Shown in pieces: positions 28,376 to 39,016 of a stretch of 64,000 nucleotides of DNA. Within the stretch, counting starts at the first letter, position 1, and each line of letters starts with the position of its first letter. Made by a program: the position numbers and the translations under genes. Location: the NCBI GenBank assembly GCA_039794565.1, contig JAUQVX010000010.1, forward strand, positions 1 to 64,000. Reading direction: 5' to 3'. A model generated the notes under the pieces. The model worked only from the letters and a program-made list of their open reading frames with translations. It did not search any database and was not told where the DNA came from. The DNA comes from Gloeomargarita sp. SRBZ-1_bins_9 (GTDB taxonomy: Bacteria > Cyanobacteriota > Cyanobacteriia > Gloeomargaritales > Gloeomargaritaceae).

Positions 28376-29195
28376 AGACATAGCTATCGGCGCGGTCCAA
28401 AATCCCCCCATGCCCCGGAATAAACTGCCCGGAATCTTTGACGCCGGCATCCCGCTTCATCATGGATTCCGTCAAATCCCCCAGCAAACTGGTGACCCCC
28501 GTCATCCAGCCCAACACCAAACCTAAGCCCACCGGCCAGGCTAATTGCACTGCCCCCATGGCTCCTACTCCCATACTGGCCAGTACCCCAAAAACGGCCC
28601 CCTCCACTGTCTTTCTGGGACTGATTTCCGAAAGTTTCGTCTTGCCAAAGGCCCGTCCGAAAAAAAAGGCGCCAATGTCCGCTGCCCAAATACAGCCAAA
28701 GGCCAGCAACGTCACCTTTAAGCCCAAGGGCCACTCACCGCCGTCCGGCCAAAAGCCCAACAAAGGCAAGTTGCTGTAGGCGCTTTGCTCCACCCCCCGT
28801 AACCGCACCCAAAAACTGGGCAGATATCCTCCGTAAAACAACCCCAAAATTGATGTGGCAATGTCGGCAATGGTGGCCAACTTCGGCTGAAAGAGCAAAT
28901 AAAAACAAATCCAGCTCCCACCAATCGGTAATACGGCGTCGGCTAAATTGGGAGCGATGGTGGCTGTGATGATTAATAGTTGGCTCACTACCAGGGTAGT
29001 TTTCGTCGCTGGGAGGATGCCTTTCCGTTGCGCCAAGGCAAAGTACTCCCGCTGTCCCCAAAACACCAAAGCTGCTACTCCCGCACTAAAATACCAGCCC
29101 CCCAAAATCACCCACACTAGCGCCAGCAGCAAGGCCACGGCACCGCTGATAATTCGCACTCCTGGAATGGATGCCCAGCGAGACCAGTCCTTCAA
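28317..29195 (-). CDS. cdsA: phosphatidate cytidylyltransferase CdsA
   Basis: A 292-residue integral membrane enzyme forming CDP-diacylglycerol from phosphatidate and CTP, the branch point to phosphatidylglycerol, the only phospholipid of cyanobacterial thylakoids. About seven membrane helices. The family signature is clear near the C-terminus: MMKRDAGVKDSGQFIPGHGG followed by ILDRADS. Start is TTG 29195, with AAGGTGAG about 8 nt upstream inside the 3' end of the MCP gene, whose stop is 1 bp away; the two are probably coupled. Confidence 0.92.
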   Translation of the reverse strand: MKDWSRWASIPGVRIISGAVALLLALVWVILGGWYFSAGVAALVFWGQREYFALAQRKGILPATKTTLVVSQLLIITATIAPNLADAVLPIGGSWICFYLLFQPKLATIADIATSILGLFYGGYLPSFWVRLRGVEQSAYSNLPLLGFWPDGGEWPLGLKVTLLAFGCIWAADIGAFFFGRAFGKTKLSEISPRKTVEGAVFGVLASMGVGAMGAVQLAWPVGLGLVLGWMTGVTSLLGDLTESMMKRDAGVKDSGQFIPGHGGILDRADSYVFTAPLAYYFVTLLVPLLVG

Positions 29196-29196
29196 C

Positions 29197-32100
29197 CTAG
29201 CTCACCTTGAATTGGGCCACATTTTTCTGTAATTCCGCCGCCACCCCCACCAAATGGGTAAAGGAATCCGCCACCGCTACCGACTGCTGGGACGTATGAT
29301 TGGCAATCTGGGCCACGTCCTCCATCGTACGACTGACCACCGCGGAGGTTTCCGACTGGGCCTGGGCCGCCTGGGCGATTTCCGCCACCAAACTGCTGAT
29401 TTGGGCTGTAACTTCGGCAATGCGACTCAGTTTCTGGCGCGCCTCAGCCACCAGTTGCGTCCCCACTACCACCTGCTCCGTCCCCGCCTCCATCGCCGCC
29501 ACCACCTCATTGGTTTCCGCCTGGATTTCCTCCACCAGTTGCTCGATTTCCCCAGTAGCGTTAGCGGATTGCTGGGCCAGGGAGCGTACCTCCTCCGCCA
29601 CCACCGCAAACCCGCGTCCCTCTTCCCCCGCCCGCGCCGCCTCAATGGCCGCATTCAACGCCAGCAGGTTGGTCTGGGCGGCAAAGTTACTGATGAGACT
29701 CACCACCCGGGAGATTTTTTGAGAAGCCTCGCCCAGGCGCTTGACCTTCTTAGCCGTGGCCGCCACCGTCTCGCGAATCGCTGAAATCCCCGCTACAGTA
29801 CGGTTCATGGCCTCGTCCCCCTCCCGGACCGTTTCGTTGGCCCGCTGCACCTGCAACTCGGCGCTGTGGGCATTAGCCGCCACCTGCTGAATCGACCGCA
29901 CCATCTGCTGGATTTGGGCTAGAGCAGCTTGGATGGCCTCCGCCTGCCGGGCCGCCTCCGACGACAGGGCATGCACAGAAGGCGCACTGTGTTGGGCTGT
30001 GTCAGTCACTGCCTGGGCCGCCACCTGCACCTGTTGCACCAGTTGCTGCAGGCTTTCGATGATGGCGTTGAAAAAGTCGGCGACCGTCCCCATTTCCCCC
30101 GACGTCACCCGCGCTCGCACCGTCAAATCCCCCTGGAAGGCACCCTCAATATCCGCCAGGAATTGCGCCAATTGCCCCTGGAGAGCTTCCCGCTGCTGCC
30201 GCTGCTCCTGGGAGACCGCCTCCGCCTGTTGCCGCGCCTGCTCCACCTGCTCCAGCAAAATGGCCTGGTCCAGGGCATAGCCCACCTGCAGCGCCACCTG
30301 CCGCAGCAAATCAACCTCTAACGCCGTCCACTGACGCGGACCGCTGCACTGATGGGCAATCAGCAACCCCAGCAACTTCCCCTCCGCCAGGATCGGGGCC
30401 ACCAAGTTCGCCTTCACCGCAAAGGGTTCTAACTGTTGCAGGTGACAGGGCGTCAACCCGGCTTGGTAAATGTCCGGCGTCGCCTGCACCCGTCCCTGAC
30501 GGTACTTCTCCACATAGCCCTCGGCAAAGCAGGGGTCGTCAATCTGCGCTCCTAAGGCTTTGGGCCAACCACCCGTTACGGCCTCCGCCACCACCGTCCC
30601 TTGCCAGTTCTCGTCAAACAGATACACAATGCACCGGTCGCACTGTAGGGCTTGGCGCACCTCCTGCACCGCCGTGTTGTAGATGGCCGAGCGCTGTAGA
30701 CTCTGGCGAATTTTCGACGTGATGGCATTGATGCGTTGGGCCTGGGCCGCCGCCAATTCCTGCTGCCGTCGCAGGGTCGCCTGTTCCTCCAGGGCCACCG
30801 CCTGGTCCAGGGCATAGCCCACCTGCAGCGCCACCTGCCGCATCAGGTCAATCTCCAACGCCGTCCACTGGCGGGGACTGTCGCACTGGTGGGCAATCAA
30901 CAACCCAAACAGCTTATTCCCCAGCAAAATCGGCGCGACTAAGTTGGCCTTGACCCCAAACGGCTCCAGTTGCTGCAAATGACAAGGTGTCAAGCCGGCT
31001 TGGTCAATATCTGGTGTAGCTTGCACCCGCCCCTGCTGGTACTTCTCCACATAGCCCTGGGCAAAGCAAGGATCGTGAATCTGCGCCCCCAAAGCCGGCG
31101 GATACCCAGGCGTCACCGCCTCCGCCACCACCGTCCCCTGCCAGTTCTCGTCGAACAAATACACAATACACCGGTCGCACCGCAGGGCCTGGCGCACCTC
31201 CTGCACCGTCGTCTCGTAAATCCGTTGCCGCTCCAGGGACTCCCGAATCCTAGACGTAATGCGGTTGAGCAACTGCTCCTGCTCCGCCTTGGCCCTTTGC
31301 TGCGCCAGGAGATTGGCCTGGTCCAGGGCAAACCCCACTTGCAGCGCCACCTGCCGCATCAGCTCAATTTCCCCCTCTTGCCACTGGCGCGGACCACTGC
31401 ACTGGTGGGCAATCAGCAAGCCAAAAAGTTTATTCCCCAGCAAAATCGGCGCCACCAGATTGGCCTTCACGGCAAAGGGTTCCAACTGCTGGAGATGACA
31501 CGCCGTCAATCCTGCCCGATAAATATCCGGTGTAGCTTGCACCCGCCCCTGCTGGTACTTCTCCACATACCCTTCGGCAAAACAGGGGTCATAAATCTGC
31601 GCCCCCAACGCCCGCGGCCATCCCGGCGCCACCGACTCCGCCACAATCCGTCCCTGCCATTGCTCATCAAACAAATACACCACGCAGCGGTCGCTTTCCA
31701 GGGCCTCCCGCATTTGCTGCACCGTCGTCTGGAAAATCGCCTGCTGGTCCAAAGTCTGGCGAATGCGCAGGGTGATGTCATTGAGCAACTGAGCCAGGTT
31801 GGCCTTGGTCTCCTGTTCCCGCCGCAACTGCTCCTGCCGCTCCAGGGCAATGGCCTGGTCCAGGGCAAACCCCATCTGCAGCGCCACCTGACGGATCAGT
31901 TCAATTTCGTGGGGCTGCCACTGGCGGGGACCCCTGCACTGGTGGGCAATCAACAACCCCAGCAACTTCCCCTCCGCCAAAATCGGCGCCACCAAGTTGG
32001 CCTTGACCTGGAACGGCTCCAACTGCTGCAAATGGCACGCCGTCAACCCCGCCTGATAGATATCCGGCGTCGCCTGCACCCGTCCCTGACGGTACTTCTC

Positions 32101-33333
32101 CACATACCCTTCGGCAAAGCAGGGGTCATGAATTTGCGCCCCCAGCGCCCGGGGAAACCCATTGGCCACCGATTCGGCCACCACCGTCCCCTGCCACTGC
32201 TCATCGAACAAATAGACAATGCAGCGGTCCGCCTGCAGGGCCTGGCGCAACTCCCGCACGGTGGTGTCGTAAATGCGTTGACGGTCCAGGGACTCCCGCA
32301 TCTTGACAATCAGGTGATTGAGCAGGGCCGCCTGGGTCATCTGCACCTGTTGCGCCTGCCACAACCGCGCCTGCTCCAGGGCCACCCCCAGTTGCAAAGC
32401 CACCTGGGCCAAAAACTCCTTTTCCCCTTGGGTCCAAGCCCGGGGTTCGCCGCACTGGTGGGCAATCAGCAACCCCAACAACTTCCCCTCCACCAGGATC
32501 GGCGTCACCAGATTGGCCTTGACCTGGAACTGCTCCAGGATGCGCACATGACAGTCTTGGAGACCCGCCTGGTGGATATCCGCCACCGCCTGCACCCGTC
32601 CTGCCTGGTACTGGGCCAGATACCCCCCCCGAAAACAAGGGTCATCAATTTTTTCCTGCAGCGCCGACCGCCAGCCCGACCCGACGGATTCCGCCACCAC
32701 CGTCCCCACCCCCTCGGCATCCAACTCATAGACCACCACCCGGCCGCAACGCAACACCCGCCGGGCCTCTTGTACCACCTGGTCCATGATCGCCTGGGGG
32801 TCATGGGTCTGGCGCAATCGCTGGATCAAATCCCGCAGCGCCTGGGCCTGCTCCTGCTCCGCCTGTTGTTGCTCCGCCATCTGTTGCAGGTGGGCCGCCA
32901 GGGCGTTAAGTTCCTGGGCCATCCCCACCCAGCCATCGCCACCGGTTAGCGCCACCCGCGCCTGCCAATCCCCCCGCCGCAACCGCTGCACCATCTGCAC
33001 CAACAACCAGGCCGGTTGAGTCAAGCCCTGCCCCAAGAGCGCCGCCGCCGCCAAGCCCAACACCAGGCCCACCACCGCTGCCGCCCCACCTGCCCACATC
33101 TGCCGTTGTTCCCCAGGCGCAGGGCTGGCCGAATTCACCGCCTGGTAGGTCACCGCACCCCCCACAGCCCCCGCCAACCCAGCCAACACCGCCAGCGTGA
33201 CCACTTGCCGCGCCAAAGCTCGAGTAAGATTCCCTGCCGGTGCAGGCTCCACCACCGGGGCTGCCCCAGCCTGGGTTGGCGCTGCAGGAGGCATCTCGAC
33301 AAGCGTGGGGCGGGGGGACGTCTGAGTCATCGC
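29197..33333 (-). CDS. methyl-accepting taxis receptor with five DXCF-type cyanobacteriochrome GAF domains (PixJ-like)
   Basis: A photoreceptor-type MCP. Residue numbers here count from an upstream in-frame GTG at 33414; subtract 27 for the ATG 33333, preferred because AAGGAA lies upstream. Two membrane helices (about 66-92 and 106-128) flank a tiny periplasmic loop. A HAMP-like segment (about 130-185) precedes five GAF domains (about 196-352, 368-524, 547-703, 719-875, 898-1054). Each GAF has a DPCF cysteine (260, 432, 611, 783, 962) and a Cys-His cysteine (288, 460, 639, 811, 990), always 28 apart, as in TePixJ (Cys494/Cys522). A second HAMP (about 1080-1135) and an MCP signalling hairpin follow. 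Known family members bind phycoviolobilin and steer phototaxis. No pix or che operon is adjacent; ftsH3 lies upstream. Confidence 0.9.
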   Translation of the reverse strand, partial: AMTQTSPRPTLVEMPPAAPTQAGAAPVVEPAPAGNLTRALARQVVTLAVLAGLAGAVGGAVTYQAVNSASPAPGEQRQMWAGGAAAVVGLVLGLAAAALLGQGLTQPAWLLVQMVQRLRRGDWQARVALTGGDGWVGMAQELNALAAHLQQMAEQQQAEQEQAQALRDLIQRLRQTHDPQAIMDQVVQEARRVLRCGRVVVYELDAEGVGTVVAESVGSGWRSALQEKIDDPCFRGGYLAQYQAGRVQAVADIHQAGLQDCHVRILEQFQVKANLVTPILVEGKLLGLLIAHQCGEPRAWTQGEKEFLAQVALQLGVALEQARLWQAQQVQMTQAALLNHLIVKMRESLDRQRIYDTTVRELRQALQADRCIVYLFDEQWQGTVVAESVANGFPRALGAQIHDPCFAEGYVEKYRQGRVQATPDIYQAGLTACHLQQLEPFQVKANLVAPILAEGKLLGLLIAHQCRGPRQWQPHEIELIRQVALQMGFALDQAIALERQEQLRREQETKANLAQLLNDITLRIRQTLDQQAIFQTTVQQMREALESDRCVVYLFDEQWQGRIVAESVAPGWPRALGAQIYDPCFAEGYVEKYQQGRVQATPDIYRAGLTACHLQQLEPFAVKANLVAPILLGNKLFGLLIAHQCSGPRQWQEGEIELMRQVALQVGFALDQANLLAQQRAKAEQEQLLNRITSRIRESLERQRIYETTVQEVRQALRCDRCIVYLFDENWQGTVVAEAVTPGYPPALGAQIHDPCFAQGYVEKYQQGRVQATPDIDQAGLTPCHLQQLEPFGVKANLVAPILLGNKLFGLLIAHQCDSPRQWTALEIDLMRQVALQVGYALDQAVALEEQATLRRQQELAAAQAQRINAITSKIRQSLQRSAIYNTAVQEVRQALQCDRCIVYLFDENWQGTVVAEAVTGGWPKALGAQIDDPCFAEGYVEKYRQGRVQATPDIYQAGLTPCHLQQLEPFAVKANLVAPILAEGKLLGLLIAHQCSGPRQWTALEVDLLRQVALQVGYALDQAILLEQVEQARQQAEAVSQEQRQQREALQGQLAQFLADIEGAFQGDLTVRARVTSGEMGTVADFFNAIIESLQQLVQQVQVAAQAVTDTAQHSAPSVHALSSEAARQAEAIQAALAQIQQMVRSIQQVAANAHSAELQVQRANETVREGDEAMNRTVAGISAIRETVAATAKKVKRLGEASQKISRVVSLISNFAAQTNLLALNAAIEAARAGEEGRGFAVVAEEVRSLAQQSANATGEIEQLVEEIQAETNEVVAAMEAGTEQVVVGTQLVAEARQKLSRIAEVTAQISSLVAEIAQAAQAQSETSAVVSRTMEDVAQIANHTSQQSVAVADSFTHLVGVAAELQKNVAQFKVS
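30259..32829 (-). repeat. five tandem GAF-encoding DNA repeats
   Basis: Five copies of a roughly 0.5 kb coding unit with strong nucleotide similarity (for example CACCCGTCCCTGACGGTACT-type stretches recur). Spacing alternates 172 and 179 codons, so every second copy is offset by 351 codons. Copies 2 and 5 share AEGKLLGLL and YRQGRV; copies 3 and 4 share LGNKLFGLL and YQQGRV, a mosaic pattern. Confidence 0.85.
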
Positions 33334-33419
33334 TGTTCCTTGGCCGGTCACCTTTTCCATCTTGCCCCGCTGTTGGCTCCACCGCCCAACCCTTGTAACG
33401 TTTTGTTGCGACACGGGAA

Positions 33420-35255
33420 CTAACTCAAAGGCGCCATGACCACCTCGTGGCTATCAATCAGCGCCTGCAGCTCCTCCGCGTCCACCGTTTCCTTTTCCAC
33501 CAGTAGTTGCGCCAGCTTGTCCAGGAGCGCCCGGTTGTGAGTGAGCACATACTTGGCCTTTTGATAAGCCCGCTCCACCAACGCCCGTACCTCCTCGTCA
33601 ATCAGGGCCGCCGTTTCCTCCGAGAAATCCCGCTCCAGGGCAATTTCCCGCCCCAGGAACATGCCACCTTGACTGCGCCCCAAAGACACCTGCCCCACCC
33701 GCTCGCTCATGCCGTAGCGCATCACCATCTGCCGCGCCACCCGCGCCACCTGTTGCAGGTCATTGGCCGCTCCGGTGGTCACCTCCTCTTCCCCAAAGAC
33801 AATCTCTTCCGCCACCCGGCCCCCCAAAGCCACCGCCATCTGGTTTTCCAGGTAACTGCGGCTATACAGCCCCGAGTCCATCCGGTCCTCGTTGGGGGTA
33901 AACCAGGTCAGCCCACCGGCCCGCCCCCGGGGGATAATACTGATCTTCTGCACCGGGTCGTAATCCGGCGTCAAAGCCCCCACCAGAGCATGACCAGCTT
34001 CGTGGTAGGCCACCAGGGTTTTGCGCTTCTCGCTCATCACCCGGTCCTTTTTCTCCGGCCCTGCCAGGATACGGTCAATCGCGTCGTTGATTTCATCCAT
34101 GGAAATTTCCGTCAGGGAGCGCCGGGCCGCCAGGATAGCCGCCTCGTTGAGCAAGTTGGCCAAATCCGCCCCCGTAAACCCCGGCGTGCGACGCGCAATC
34201 TTTTCCAAATCCACATCCGGTGCCAGCACCTTCCCCCGGGCGTGCACCTTGAGAATCTCCAGCCGTCCCTTGTAGTCCGGGCGGTCCACCACCACCTGCC
34301 GGTCAAACCGTCCAGGCCGCAACAGGGCCGCATCCAGCACATCGGGCCGGTTGGTCGCCGCAATCACAATAATGCCACTGTTGCCCTCAAACCCATCCAT
34401 TTCCGTGAGCAACTGGTTCAGGGTCTGCTCCCGCTCGTCGTTGCCACCCCCCAAACCAGCCCCCCGTTGGCGACCCACCGCATCAATCTCATCAATGAAC
34501 ACAATGCAGGGGGCATGTTGCTTGGCCTGTTCAAACAAATCCCGCACCCGAGACGCCCCCACCCCCACAAACATCTCCACGAATTCCGAACCCGAGATAC
34601 TAAAGAAGGGCACCCCCGCTTCCCCGGCCACTGCCCGCGCCAGCAACGTTTTCCCGGTCCCCGGCGGTCCCACCAGCAGCACCCCCTTGGGAATCTTGGC
34701 CCCTACCGCCGTAAAACGCTCCGCATTCTTGAGAAAATCCACCACCTCCGCCAATTCCAGCTTCGCCTGGTCAATCCCCGCTACGTCGGCAAAAGTCACC
34801 TGGGTTTGGGGTTCCATGTGCACCCGGGCCCGGGACTTGCCAAAATTCATCGCCTGGGAGCCGGGACCCGCCTGCGCCCGCCGCAGCAGGAAAAACAACC
34901 CCAGCAGCAACAGCACTGGCAAAAACAGGCTGCTCAACGCCCGGAACCAGAACCCTTCTTCCCGCCGGGGCACTACAGAAATATCCACATTCTTCTCCGT
35001 GAGGATGTTGATCAAATCCGGGTCATTGGGCAAATTCACCATCACCCGGGTGCCGTCCTGGCGCACCACCTCCGCCTGAGTTCGGTCCGACGTGATGCTC
35101 ACCTTGGCCACCTGCCCCGCCTGCACCGCATCAATAAATTGGCTATAGCGCCACACCTCCACCTGCGGGCGCCGGTCTAAAAAGGCCGTCCCAAGAGCCA
35201 CCACCACAATCGCCAGCAACACGTACAGCCCAACGTTGCGCCACCGCTTGTTCAC
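33420..35255 (-). CDS. ftsH3: ATP-dependent zinc metalloprotease FtsH3-like
   Basis: A 611-residue AAA protease most like Synechocystis slr1604 (FtsH3), starting MNKRWRN. Two N-terminal membrane helices (about 8-26 and 105-123) flank the lumenal/periplasmic domain. Walker A GPPGTGKT, Walker [17 protein letters not shown] with RPGRFDRQ, and zinc motif HEAGH at 418-422. In cyanobacteria FtsH1/3 form a complex needed for viability and iron/Fur control; FtsH2/3 repairs photosystem II. GTG 35255 has TAAGGAG 8 nt upstream; another GTG at 35264 would overlap that site. Confidence 0.92.
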   Translation of the reverse strand: MNKRWRNVGLYVLLAIVVVALGTAFLDRRPQVEVWRYSQFIDAVQAGQVAKVSITSDRTQAEVVRQDGTRVMVNLPNDPDLINILTEKNVDISVVPRREEGFWFRALSSLFLPVLLLLGLFFLLRRAQAGPGSQAMNFGKSRARVHMEPQTQVTFADVAGIDQAKLELAEVVDFLKNAERFTAVGAKIPKGVLLVGPPGTGKTLLARAVAGEAGVPFFSISGSEFVEMFVGVGASRVRDLFEQAKQHAPCIVFIDEIDAVGRQRGAGLGGGNDEREQTLNQLLTEMDGFEGNSGIIVIAATNRPDVLDAALLRPGRFDRQVVVDRPDYKGRLEILKVHARGKVLAPDVDLEKIARRTPGFTGADLANLLNEAAILAARRSLTEISMDEINDAIDRILAGPEKKDRVMSEKRKTLVAYHEAGHALVGALTPDYDPVQKISIIPRGRAGGLTWFTPNEDRMDSGLYSRSYLENQMAVALGGRVAEEIVFGEEEVTTGAANDLQQVARVARQMVMRYGMSERVGQVSLGRSQGGMFLGREIALERDFSEETAALIDEEVRALVERAYQKAKYVLTHNRALLDKLAQLLVEKETVDAEELQALIDSHEVVMAPLS

Positions 35256-35316
35256 CGAACCCACTCCTTAGCCCAACTGTCTTTGTTTTGATGTTAACGC
35301 AAGCCAGAGTAATGTG

Positions 35317-35326
35317 AACAATTGTT
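35317..35326. promoter_or_regulatory. 10 bp palindrome upstream of ftsH3
   Basis: Perfect palindrome AACAATTGTT in the 78 bp spacer between the UbiB-like gene and ftsH3, 61 bp before the ftsH3 start. Could be an operator; no known site type is matched. Confidence 0.3.
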
Positions 35327-35333
35327 ACGATTC

Positions 35334-37043
35334 TCAGAGAGAAAGGGGGGTGTTTGACTGGGTGCTGGGGGTCTGGGGCGTAGGTTGCCCATTGGCAGAC
35401 CGCTGGTGGCCATTAAGCAGCAGCGATTCCCACAGTACCCTTGGCCGGAGGTATCCCTGCACTAGACGCCACAGCCGCCCCACCTCCTCCAGGTGCAACC
35501 GGTCATCTTCCGTCAGGGCCAAAACCAGCTGGGTTCGCAAAAATCGCCCCTCTTCCGACAACAAGTAACGCAGCGCCGGTCCCAACAGGGGTTGCAGGTT
35601 GAGGTCCCCCGCTTCTTGGGCCACCGCGAGTAAACTTTCCAGCCGCTGCCATTGGAACCGATTGTCCTTGAATAAGACCTCCATCAGCCGCCGCCGGAAG
35701 GCCGGAGTTTCCCCGGTGAGCAAACGCTGGGCCACATAGGGATAGGCCGCATCCACAATGCGAAAATTCGGGTCCAAGGTCATGGCTATCCCCTCTTGGG
35801 TCACCAGGGAGCGAATGATCAAGGCAAAATGGGCCGGCACCCGAAAGGGGTAGCGATACATTAAATCGGAAAACTCATCCGTGGCCTGCTTGAAGCGAAA
35901 ATCCCGCAGTTGGGTCCCTACCGCATGCTGCCACAGGTTTTCCAGGGCCGGCACGATGGGGGTGATGTCCGTATCCGGTGGCAAAAATCCTAGCCTTACA
36001 AAATCCTTGGCCAATTCCACGTAATCCCGGTTGACCAGATGCACCAGGGCATCGGCAATTTGTTCCTTCGCCTCCTGGGTCAACTGGTCCATCATACCAA
36101 AGTCAATGTAGGCCAATTTGCCGTCGGTGGTGAGAAATAAATTGCCCGGGTGGGGGTCAGCGTGGAAAAAGCCGAACTCCAACAACTGCCGTAGTCCCGC
36201 CCGCACCCCAATTTGCACGAACTGGTGCATTTCGATCCCAACTTTTTTCACCACCTCCGCATCGGTGAGTTTATAACCGTGAATCCACTCCAGGGTCAAC
36301 ACCCGGTGGTTACTATAGGCCCAGTAAATTTTCGGGACTTTAATCGTCGGGTCATCCCGAAAATTGTCGGCAAATTTTTCCGCATTACAGGCCTCGTGCA
36401 GGTAATCAATTTCCTCAAACAACTTACGGCCAAATTCATCCACAATGGAGCGCAAATCGTCCTTCATGTGAATGGGTAACCAGGGCTGCAACCAGTGGGC
36501 CAGCTCCCGCAGGATATACAGGTCCAGGGTGAGAATGGGGATCAGGCCCGGTCGCTGCACCTTGACCGCTACCTCTTCCCCCGTGCGCAGGCGCCCCCGA
36601 TAGACCTGCCCCAAACTGGCCGCCGCCACCGGTTCCGGCGATAACTCTTCGTAGATTTCCGACACGGGCCGTCCCAGTTCGCTCTCGATAATTTGGTAGG
36701 CGACGGCGTTGGGAAAGGATGGCAACTGGTCCTGCAGTAACGTTAGTTCCTCCAGATAATCCCGCCGCACCAGGTCAGGCCGGGTGGACAGGGCTTGCCC
36801 CACTTTGATGAAGGTTGGCCCCAAGTGGGTAATCAATTGCCGCAGTTGCGCCGCCCGCTGGGGCCGATTTTGGACTTCTCGCCCCGTGAGACGGTCCCAC
36901 CCCAGCGCCGCCAGAAACTGGGCCATGGCCCACCCCACCTGGATCAACCGCCCCCAGACCCGCCAGAAGCGCCACCGGTAGTAAGCTGCAATCACCTTGG
37001 GGTCATACCGTCGCAGGTGATCAATCCCGCCCCGCTTGCTCAT
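35334..37043 (-). CDS. ABC1/UbiB/AarF family atypical kinase
   Basis: A 569-residue member of the ABC1 (UbiB/Coq8) protein-kinase-like family. The signature KxGQ motif is FIKVGQALSTRPDLV near residue 78, the Ala-rich loop is AAASLGQVYRG near 140, invariant Lys in VAVKVQRPG near 158, and the metal site region HADPHPGNLF and YIDFGM near 290-315. Family members support quinone synthesis; plant and cyanobacterial relatives affect plastoquinone/tocopherol metabolism. ATG 37043. Same strand as the symporter upstream and ftsH3 downstream. Confidence 0.9.
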   Translation of the reverse strand: MSKRGGIDHLRRYDPKVIAAYYRWRFWRVWGRLIQVGWAMAQFLAALGWDRLTGREVQNRPQRAAQLRQLITHLGPTFIKVGQALSTRPDLVRRDYLEELTLLQDQLPSFPNAVAYQIIESELGRPVSEIYEELSPEPVAAASLGQVYRGRLRTGEEVAVKVQRPGLIPILTLDLYILRELAHWLQPWLPIHMKDDLRSIVDEFGRKLFEEIDYLHEACNAEKFADNFRDDPTIKVPKIYWAYSNHRVLTLEWIHGYKLTDAEVVKKVGIEMHQFVQIGVRAGLRQLLEFGFFHADPHPGNLFLTTDGKLAYIDFGMMDQLTQEAKEQIADALVHLVNRDYVELAKDFVRLGFLPPDTDITPIVPALENLWQHAVGTQLRDFRFKQATDEFSDLMYRYPFRVPAHFALIIRSLVTQEGIAMTLDPNFRIVDAAYPYVAQRLLTGETPAFRRRLMEVLFKDNRFQWQRLESLLAVAQEAGDLNLQPLLGPALRYLLSEEGRFLRTQLVLALTEDDRLHLEEVGRLWRLVQGYLRPRVLWESLLLNGHQRSANGQPTPQTPSTQSNTPLSL

Positions 37044-37108
37044 GGGTCACCGCACCGCCCGCCTCTCTTAATCTAGTTAAGAATTGTTTTGGCTCCCATT
37101 AAGAAATT

Positions 37109-38839
37109 CTATTGTTTCTGGGGCTGTCCCCGGCGTTGCAGGCGATGCAGCCACCAGCCGGAGAGCACCGCCAGGCTCCAGCAGGTCCAGCCGGTTATCG
37201 GTTGCCAGAGCAAGACCCCCCCCATCCCCAGGAGCGTCCCCAGGAGCAGACCCACCCCGGCGAGGGTGCGTTGCACATCCCAGCCCAAGTCCTGTAAAGG
37301 GGGCAATCCCGTTGCTTCCCGTTGTCGCCGCCATCCCGGTCCCCCAGGGCGAATCCGGCGGTAGAAGGCATTTAAGGTCTCTTCCCTTTCCGGGGGCGTG
37401 CAGTACATCACCACCGACCAGGCCAGGGCCGTTAACCCCGTGGTGACCAGCAATCGCCAGCCAAAATCTTCGATGCGGATAAGGGGCGCCACCGTTGTTC
37501 CCAGGCCAATCCCTAAGCCCGCCACCAGGGCCGTCCATTCCGCCGCCGCGTTGATGCGCCACCAAAACCAGCGCAGGATGAGCACCAAACCCGGCCCCGT
37601 ACCCATGGCAATCACCAGGCGAAACACCGTCGTCACCTCCTGGGCATAAAATGCCGCCAACCCCGCCAACGCCGTCACCAGCACCGACGAGAGCTGCCCG
37701 ACCGCCACCAATTCCGCCTGGCTGGCCTGGGGGCGAAGAAAGCGCTGGTACAAATCCCAGGTCAGGTAGGACGCCCCCCAGTTAATCAGGGTGGACATGG
37801 TGCTCATAAACGCCGCCAGCAGGGAGGCCACCACCAGTCCCAACAGCACCGGCGGCAGGAAATCCCGCATCAGGCGGGGGTAACCCAACTCCGGGTCCGG
37901 CAAATCCGGGTAGAGCATGCGAGCCACCAGGGCCACGATCACCCAGGGCCAGGTGCGCACCACATAATGCAGCAAGTTAAACCACCAGGCGGCCCGTTCG
38001 GCTTCCTGTTCATTGCGGGTGGCGGCCAGGCGTTGGATGAATTCTCCCCCACCGTCGCTGCGTCGGAAAGCCCACCACTGCACAAAGACATAGGCCAACA
38101 AGGTGCTGGCGGACAGTCCGGCCTGTTCCCCCCAGGGCCAGAGCTGCAACATGGCCGTGCCCTGGAAATGGGTCACTACTTGGGCCATGCCCCCTACCCG
38201 TTGCAGCGCCGCCACCGCCACCACCACCGCTCCCGCCAGGGCCAAGACAAACTGCAGCAAATCCGTCACCACCACCCCCCACAGACCCGCCACCCCGGCG
38301 TACACCAGCACCAGGAGGCTGAGGGCTATCACGCTCCACAGCTTGCCCTGGGGTCCCGGGTCTATCCCCAAGCTGGTCCAGATATCCAGCCCATCCATAA
38401 CCTTGACAGCCGCCAGGATCCCGTAGCCCATGCCGATACAGTTCAGAGGCACCGCAAACAAAAACGCCTTAGTAGCCCGTAAAAGCGCTGCCCCCCTACC
38501 CCCATAGCGCAGTTCCGTCAATTCCGCATCGGTGATGATTGCCGCCCGCCGCCACAGCCGCGCAAACAGGTAAATCAGCACCACGTGGGTCAAGGCGAAA
38601 CTCCACCATTCCCAGTTGCCTGCCACGCCCCGTTTGGCCACCAAACCGCATACGTACAGGGGGGTATCGATGGAAAAGGTCGTGGCCGCCATGCTGGTAC
38701 CGGCTAGCCACCAGGGCAGTGCCCGCCCCGACACAAAAAACTCCTCCAGGTTGCGGCTGCCCCGGCGCGCCAGGTACAGCCCTACCGCCAGACTGCCCAC
38801 CAGATAAAGCCCCACAACCACCCAATCGGCAACGGTCAC
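37109..38839 (-). CDS. sodium:solute symporter family (SSS) transporter
   Basis: A 576-residue transporter with about thirteen membrane helices and the LeuT-like SSS fold. Supporting sequence: FFVSGRALPWWLAGTSMAAT near residue 35 and SLLAAFMSTMSTLINWGASY near 335-355, the latter matching the conserved Na2-site Ser/Thr helix. Substrate could be a sugar, amino acid or organic acid; sequence alone does not tell. Start GTG 38839 with GAGGG upstream. A 177 bp spacer separates it from the ferredoxin gene and shows GC-rich inverted repeats but no clear terminator. Confidence 0.88.
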   Translation of the reverse strand: MTVADWVVVGLYLVGSLAVGLYLARRGSRNLEEFFVSGRALPWWLAGTSMAATTFSIDTPLYVCGLVAKRGVAGNWEWWSFALTHVVLIYLFARLWRRAAIITDAELTELRYGGRGAALLRATKAFLFAVPLNCIGMGYGILAAVKVMDGLDIWTSLGIDPGPQGKLWSVIALSLLVLVYAGVAGLWGVVVTDLLQFVLALAGAVVVAVAALQRVGGMAQVVTHFQGTAMLQLWPWGEQAGLSASTLLAYVFVQWWAFRRSDGGGEFIQRLAATRNEQEAERAAWWFNLLHYVVRTWPWVIVALVARMLYPDLPDPELGYPRLMRDFLPPVLLGLVVASLLAAFMSTMSTLINWGASYLTWDLYQRFLRPQASQAELVAVGQLSSVLVTALAGLAAFYAQEVTTVFRLVIAMGTGPGLVLILRWFWWRINAAAEWTALVAGLGIGLGTTVAPLIRIEDFGWRLLVTTGLTALAWSVVMYCTPPEREETLNAFYRRIRPGGPGWRRQREATGLPPLQDLGWDVQRTLAGVGLLLGTLLGMGGVLLWQPITGWTCWSLAVLSGWWLHRLQRRGQPQKQ

Positions 38840-39016
38840 CTGCCCTCACCGGCAAAACCATTGATTCACTATACCTTGGCCTGGGATGAAGGCTGGTGAC
38901 CGGCAGGCCTCACGGGTGGCCGTTTCCCACCGGTGGTTAGGACGGGATTTCAGGGAAAACAACCCCCGACTGCAACCATCCTCATCCCCATACACGAAGA
39001 CCTGATTTTTGGGAGC

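Noticed and set aside
30259-32829. Regular repeats resembling a CRISPR or satellite array
   Set aside because: Repeats are about 0.5 kb, in frame and encode GAF domains; there are no short spacers.
30970-32949. A 659-codon plus-strand open frame opposite the GAF array
   Set aside because: It is antisense to a strongly supported gene; the repeat composition of the GAF DNA and GC-rich third positions produce long stop-free antisense frames. Its translation is repetitive (HLQRHLP, NQQPQQL) and matches no family.
33507-35180. A 557-codon plus-strand open frame opposite ftsH3
   Set aside because: Shadow of ftsH3; low-complexity His/Pro/Arg-rich translation, no ribosome site.
38840-39016. Possible structured RNA or tRNA between the symporter and ferredoxin genes
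   Set aside because: GC-rich inverted repeats exist, but no cloverleaf, T-loop GTTC box or terminator is visible.
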